Shown here in pieces: positions 14,681 to 16,597 of a stretch of 16,597 nucleotides of DNA. The position numbers and the translations under genes were made by a program. The notes below the pieces were generated by a model. That model was not told the origin of the DNA. It ran no database searches and worked only from the letters and a program-made list of their open reading frames with translations. Each line of letters begins with the position of its first letter. Position 1 is the first letter of the stretch. Source of the DNA: Clostridiales bacterium (GTDB lineage: Bacteria > Bacillota > Clostridia > Oscillospirales > Acutalibacteraceae); assembly GCA_019415925.1 (NCBI GenBank), contig DXYG01000058.1:1-16597 (forward strand), read 5' to 3'.

Positions 14681-15667
14681 ATGACTGATATTAAAATAAG
14701 TGTTATAATTCCCGTATATAATGTTGAAAAATATCTTTGCGAGTGTATTGACAGTGTTCTGAATCAAACCTACAGAAATATTGAAGTAATACTTGTAGAT
14801 GATGGATCCACTGATAATTCACCAAAAATATGCGATCAATATTCTAAAAGAGATAATAGAGTTATAGTTATCCACAAAAAAAATGGAGGATCATCGTCTG
14901 CCAGAAATGCCGGTATGAAAACAATGACCGGTGAATATTTCGTGTTTTTAGATAGTGACGATTATTGGAACAGTAACAGATTTTTAAAAGATGCTGTAAT
15001 TAATTATTTGGAGTTCAAAAATACTGATGTAGTAATTTTTGGTTACGCTAAATATTTTGAAGATACAGGAGAGAAGATAGATTATATTGACTTTTCAAGA
15101 GAATTTTCCGGTGAAAATAAATTGGAACAAATTAAAAGTTTGATAGAAAGTGATATGTTTCAGTCTTCTCCCTGCAACAAAATAATTAAAACAAGTATCT
15201 ATGAATCAAATGATTTGACTTTCAGAGAAGGAATATTTAGCGAGGATATTGATTGGAATGCACGTTTGCTGATTTATGCTGATTCTTTTGATGTAATGAA
15301 AAGGACTGTTTATATGTACAGACAAAACAGTCAATCAATTACCCATACTAAAAATAAAAAATATATCACTGATTTAAAGAATAATATTTTACGTATTTTA
15401 GAATTATCGCAAAAAATATTAGATGAACCGTATTATATATATTATATGAACTATTGCTCATATCAATATATTACATTTTTAAACTGTTTGTGTAATATTG
15501 ATAAAAACGAAAATGTTACAGAAGAAAAGACAGAAATGAAAAAATATACATGGTTATTGAATTACCATATTAATCGAAAGACAAAGATAGTGTATCGGTT
15601 CAATAAAATTTTTGGTTACAATGGAATGTTAAAGATTCTTAAAACTTATCTAAAACTGCGAGGATAA
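14681..15667 (+). CDS. Family 2 glycosyltransferase
   Basis: This 328-residue GT-A enzyme has ISVIIPVYNVEKYL (6-19), VDDGSTDN (39-46) for nucleotide binding, DSDD (91-94) for metal binding, and FSEDIDW (186-192) with the acidic pair expected near the acceptor site. YRQNSQSIT (213-221) matches the usual C-terminal landmark of capsule-type family 2 enzymes. It starts 16 bases after the family 4 gene. The ribosome site is weak (AGCGAGAGA region), so translation may depend partly on upstream ribosomes. The gene is AT-rich. Its role is most likely addition of one sugar of the repeat unit. Confidence 0.9.
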   Translation: MTDIKISVIIPVYNVEKYLCECIDSVLNQTYRNIEVILVDDGSTDNSPKICDQYSKRDNRVIVIHKKNGGSSSARNAGMKTMTGEYFVFLDSDDYWNSNRFLKDAVINYLEFKNTDVVIFGYAKYFEDTGEKIDYIDFSREFSGENKLEQIKSLIESDMFQSSPCNKIIKTSIYESNDLTFREGIFSEDIDWNARLLIYADSFDVMKRTVYMYRQNSQSITHTKNKKYITDLKNNILRILELSQKILDEPYYIYYMNYCSYQYITFLNCLCNIDKNENVTEEKTEMKKYTWLLNYHINRKTKIVYRFNKIFGYNGMLKILKTYLKLRG

Positions 15668-15669
15668 AA

Positions 15670-16560
15670 ATGGAGAATATTAGGATAACAGTATTTACAC
15701 CGTCATATAACAGAGCAAAATGTCTGCCGAAGGGATATCGTGCGCTTCAACGGCAAACTTGCAAACAATTCGAATGGTTAATTATTGATGATGGTTCTAC
15801 TGATAATACAGAAGATTTAGTCAGAACGTGGCAAAATGAGAATAATGATTTTAACATAAGATATATCTATAAGGAGAATGGCGGTTTACACACTGCGTAT
15901 AATGAGGCAATTGCCAATATGGATTCAGAACTTAGCGTATGCGTAGATTCAGATGATTACCTTCCCGATGATGCTATAGAAAGAATATTGAATTTTTGGG
16001 ATAAATACGGAAGTGACGAAGTTGCAGGCATAGTGGGACTTGATTATACGCCCGAAGGAAAAAGATTGGGTGACAAGCTCCCTGAACAGAAAACGGTAAA
16101 TCTTATTGATTTACTTACCGGAAAATATAAAATTGATAATAAAGATCGAAAGAACATTGTAAGGACAGAGCTTTATAAACAAGTTGCACCTATGCAGGGA
16201 TTTGAGGGTGAAAAAAATTATAATCCTCATTGTATGCATCTTGAAATTTCAAAGAAGTACGACTTTCTGGTTATGAATGAAAATTTATGCTTTGTTGATT
16301 ATCAGGATGATGGAATGGAACATCGTATGCTGTGGCAGTATTATAACAGTCCAAACAGTTTCAGAAATATAAGATTACTTTATTTATCATTTCCGAATAC
16401 TTCATTAAAGTTTAGGGCTAAACATACGATACATTATATTTCAAGTAGTATTTTAGCTAAACGCAAGATATTTCCTGACGTAAAGAATAAGATCCTAACT
16501 TTTTTGTGCTTGCCGTTTGGATTTGCACTTTCAAAATTTATTATTTATAAAAATAAATAA
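15670..16560 (+). CDS. Family 2 glycosyltransferase
   Basis: This 296-residue GT-A enzyme has ITVFTPSYNRAKCL (6-19), IDDGSTDN (39-46), KENGGLHTAYNEAI (68-81) and DSDDYLP (93-99). The part after about residue 110 differs from the preceding family 2 enzyme, so it is a separate subfamily and not a recent duplicate. GAGGA (15659-15663) precedes the ATG by six bases, and only two bases separate it from the previous stop. The C-terminal 30 residues are hydrophobic and basic (LTFLCLPFGFALSKFIIYKNK end region) and may anchor it to the membrane. It is the last complete gene in the window; the operon probably continues to the right. Confidence 0.9.
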   Translation: MENIRITVFTPSYNRAKCLPKGYRALQRQTCKQFEWLIIDDGSTDNTEDLVRTWQNENNDFNIRYIYKENGGLHTAYNEAIANMDSELSVCVDSDDYLPDDAIERILNFWDKYGSDEVAGIVGLDYTPEGKRLGDKLPEQKTVNLIDLLTGKYKIDNKDRKNIVRTELYKQVAPMQGFEGEKNYNPHCMHLEISKKYDFLVMNENLCFVDYQDDGMEHRMLWQYYNSPNSFRNIRLLYLSFPNTSLKFRAKHTIHYISSSILAKRKIFPDVKNKILTFLCLPFGFALSKFIIYKNK

Positions 16561-16597
16561 TAAATTTGTTTTTTAAATTTACAGATGTTAAACCTGT

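Overview
The window looks like chromosome from an anaerobic, spore-forming, low-to-moderate GC Firmicute, most likely a gut Clostridia of the Ruminococcus/Oscillospiraceae type. The evidence is a SpoIIID sporulation regulator, a secreted protein with a C-terminal type I dockerin (typical of cellulosome-forming ruminococci), Gram-positive style ribosome binding sites and promoters, and a split cobalamin-dependent methionine synthase. No rRNA, tRNA, insertion sequence or CRISPR array was recognised. The genus assignment is inference.

Layout. (1) 1-600: spoIIID on the minus strand, with a divergent control region shared with the next gene. (2) 603-2087: a secreted transglutaminase-like protease-fold protein with a dockerin, followed by a good intrinsic terminator. 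(3) 2088-2727: about 640 bases with no credible gene, holding stacked inverted repeats, including two copies of a GGACACGGC-NN-GCCGTGTCC palindrome. (4) 2728-6606: a methionine/one-carbon operon, metF, then a stand-alone AdoMet-dependent reactivation domain, then a MetH that lacks that domain; the genes overlap end to end. (5) 6603-7703: an AT-rich family 2 glycosyltransferase whose start overlaps the metH stop, convergent and overlapping with a membrane-anchored metallophosphoesterase on the minus strand (7696-8535). (6) 8729-16560: an extracellular or capsular polysaccharide locus reading right. It starts with a polyprenyl-phosphate sugar-1-phosphate transferase, then an aldo/keto reductase, an EpsG-type polymerase, a two-subunit transketolase-like enzyme, a family 4 glycosyltransferase and two family 2 glycosyltransferases. 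It runs off the right edge, and no flippase or chain-length regulator is inside the window.

How the genes work together. MetF makes 5-methyl-tetrahydrofolate. The 794-residue MetH core moves the methyl group to homocysteine through cobalamin. The separate 214-residue protein should rescue the oxidised cofactor using AdoMet. In the polysaccharide locus, the first gene would load the first sugar phosphate on undecaprenyl phosphate, the glycosyltransferases would extend the repeat unit, and the EpsG-like protein would polymerise it. The thiamine-diphosphate enzyme pair and the aldo/keto reductase are not standard assembly parts; they probably make an unusual sugar or polyol precursor. This is the most interesting unresolved biology in the window.
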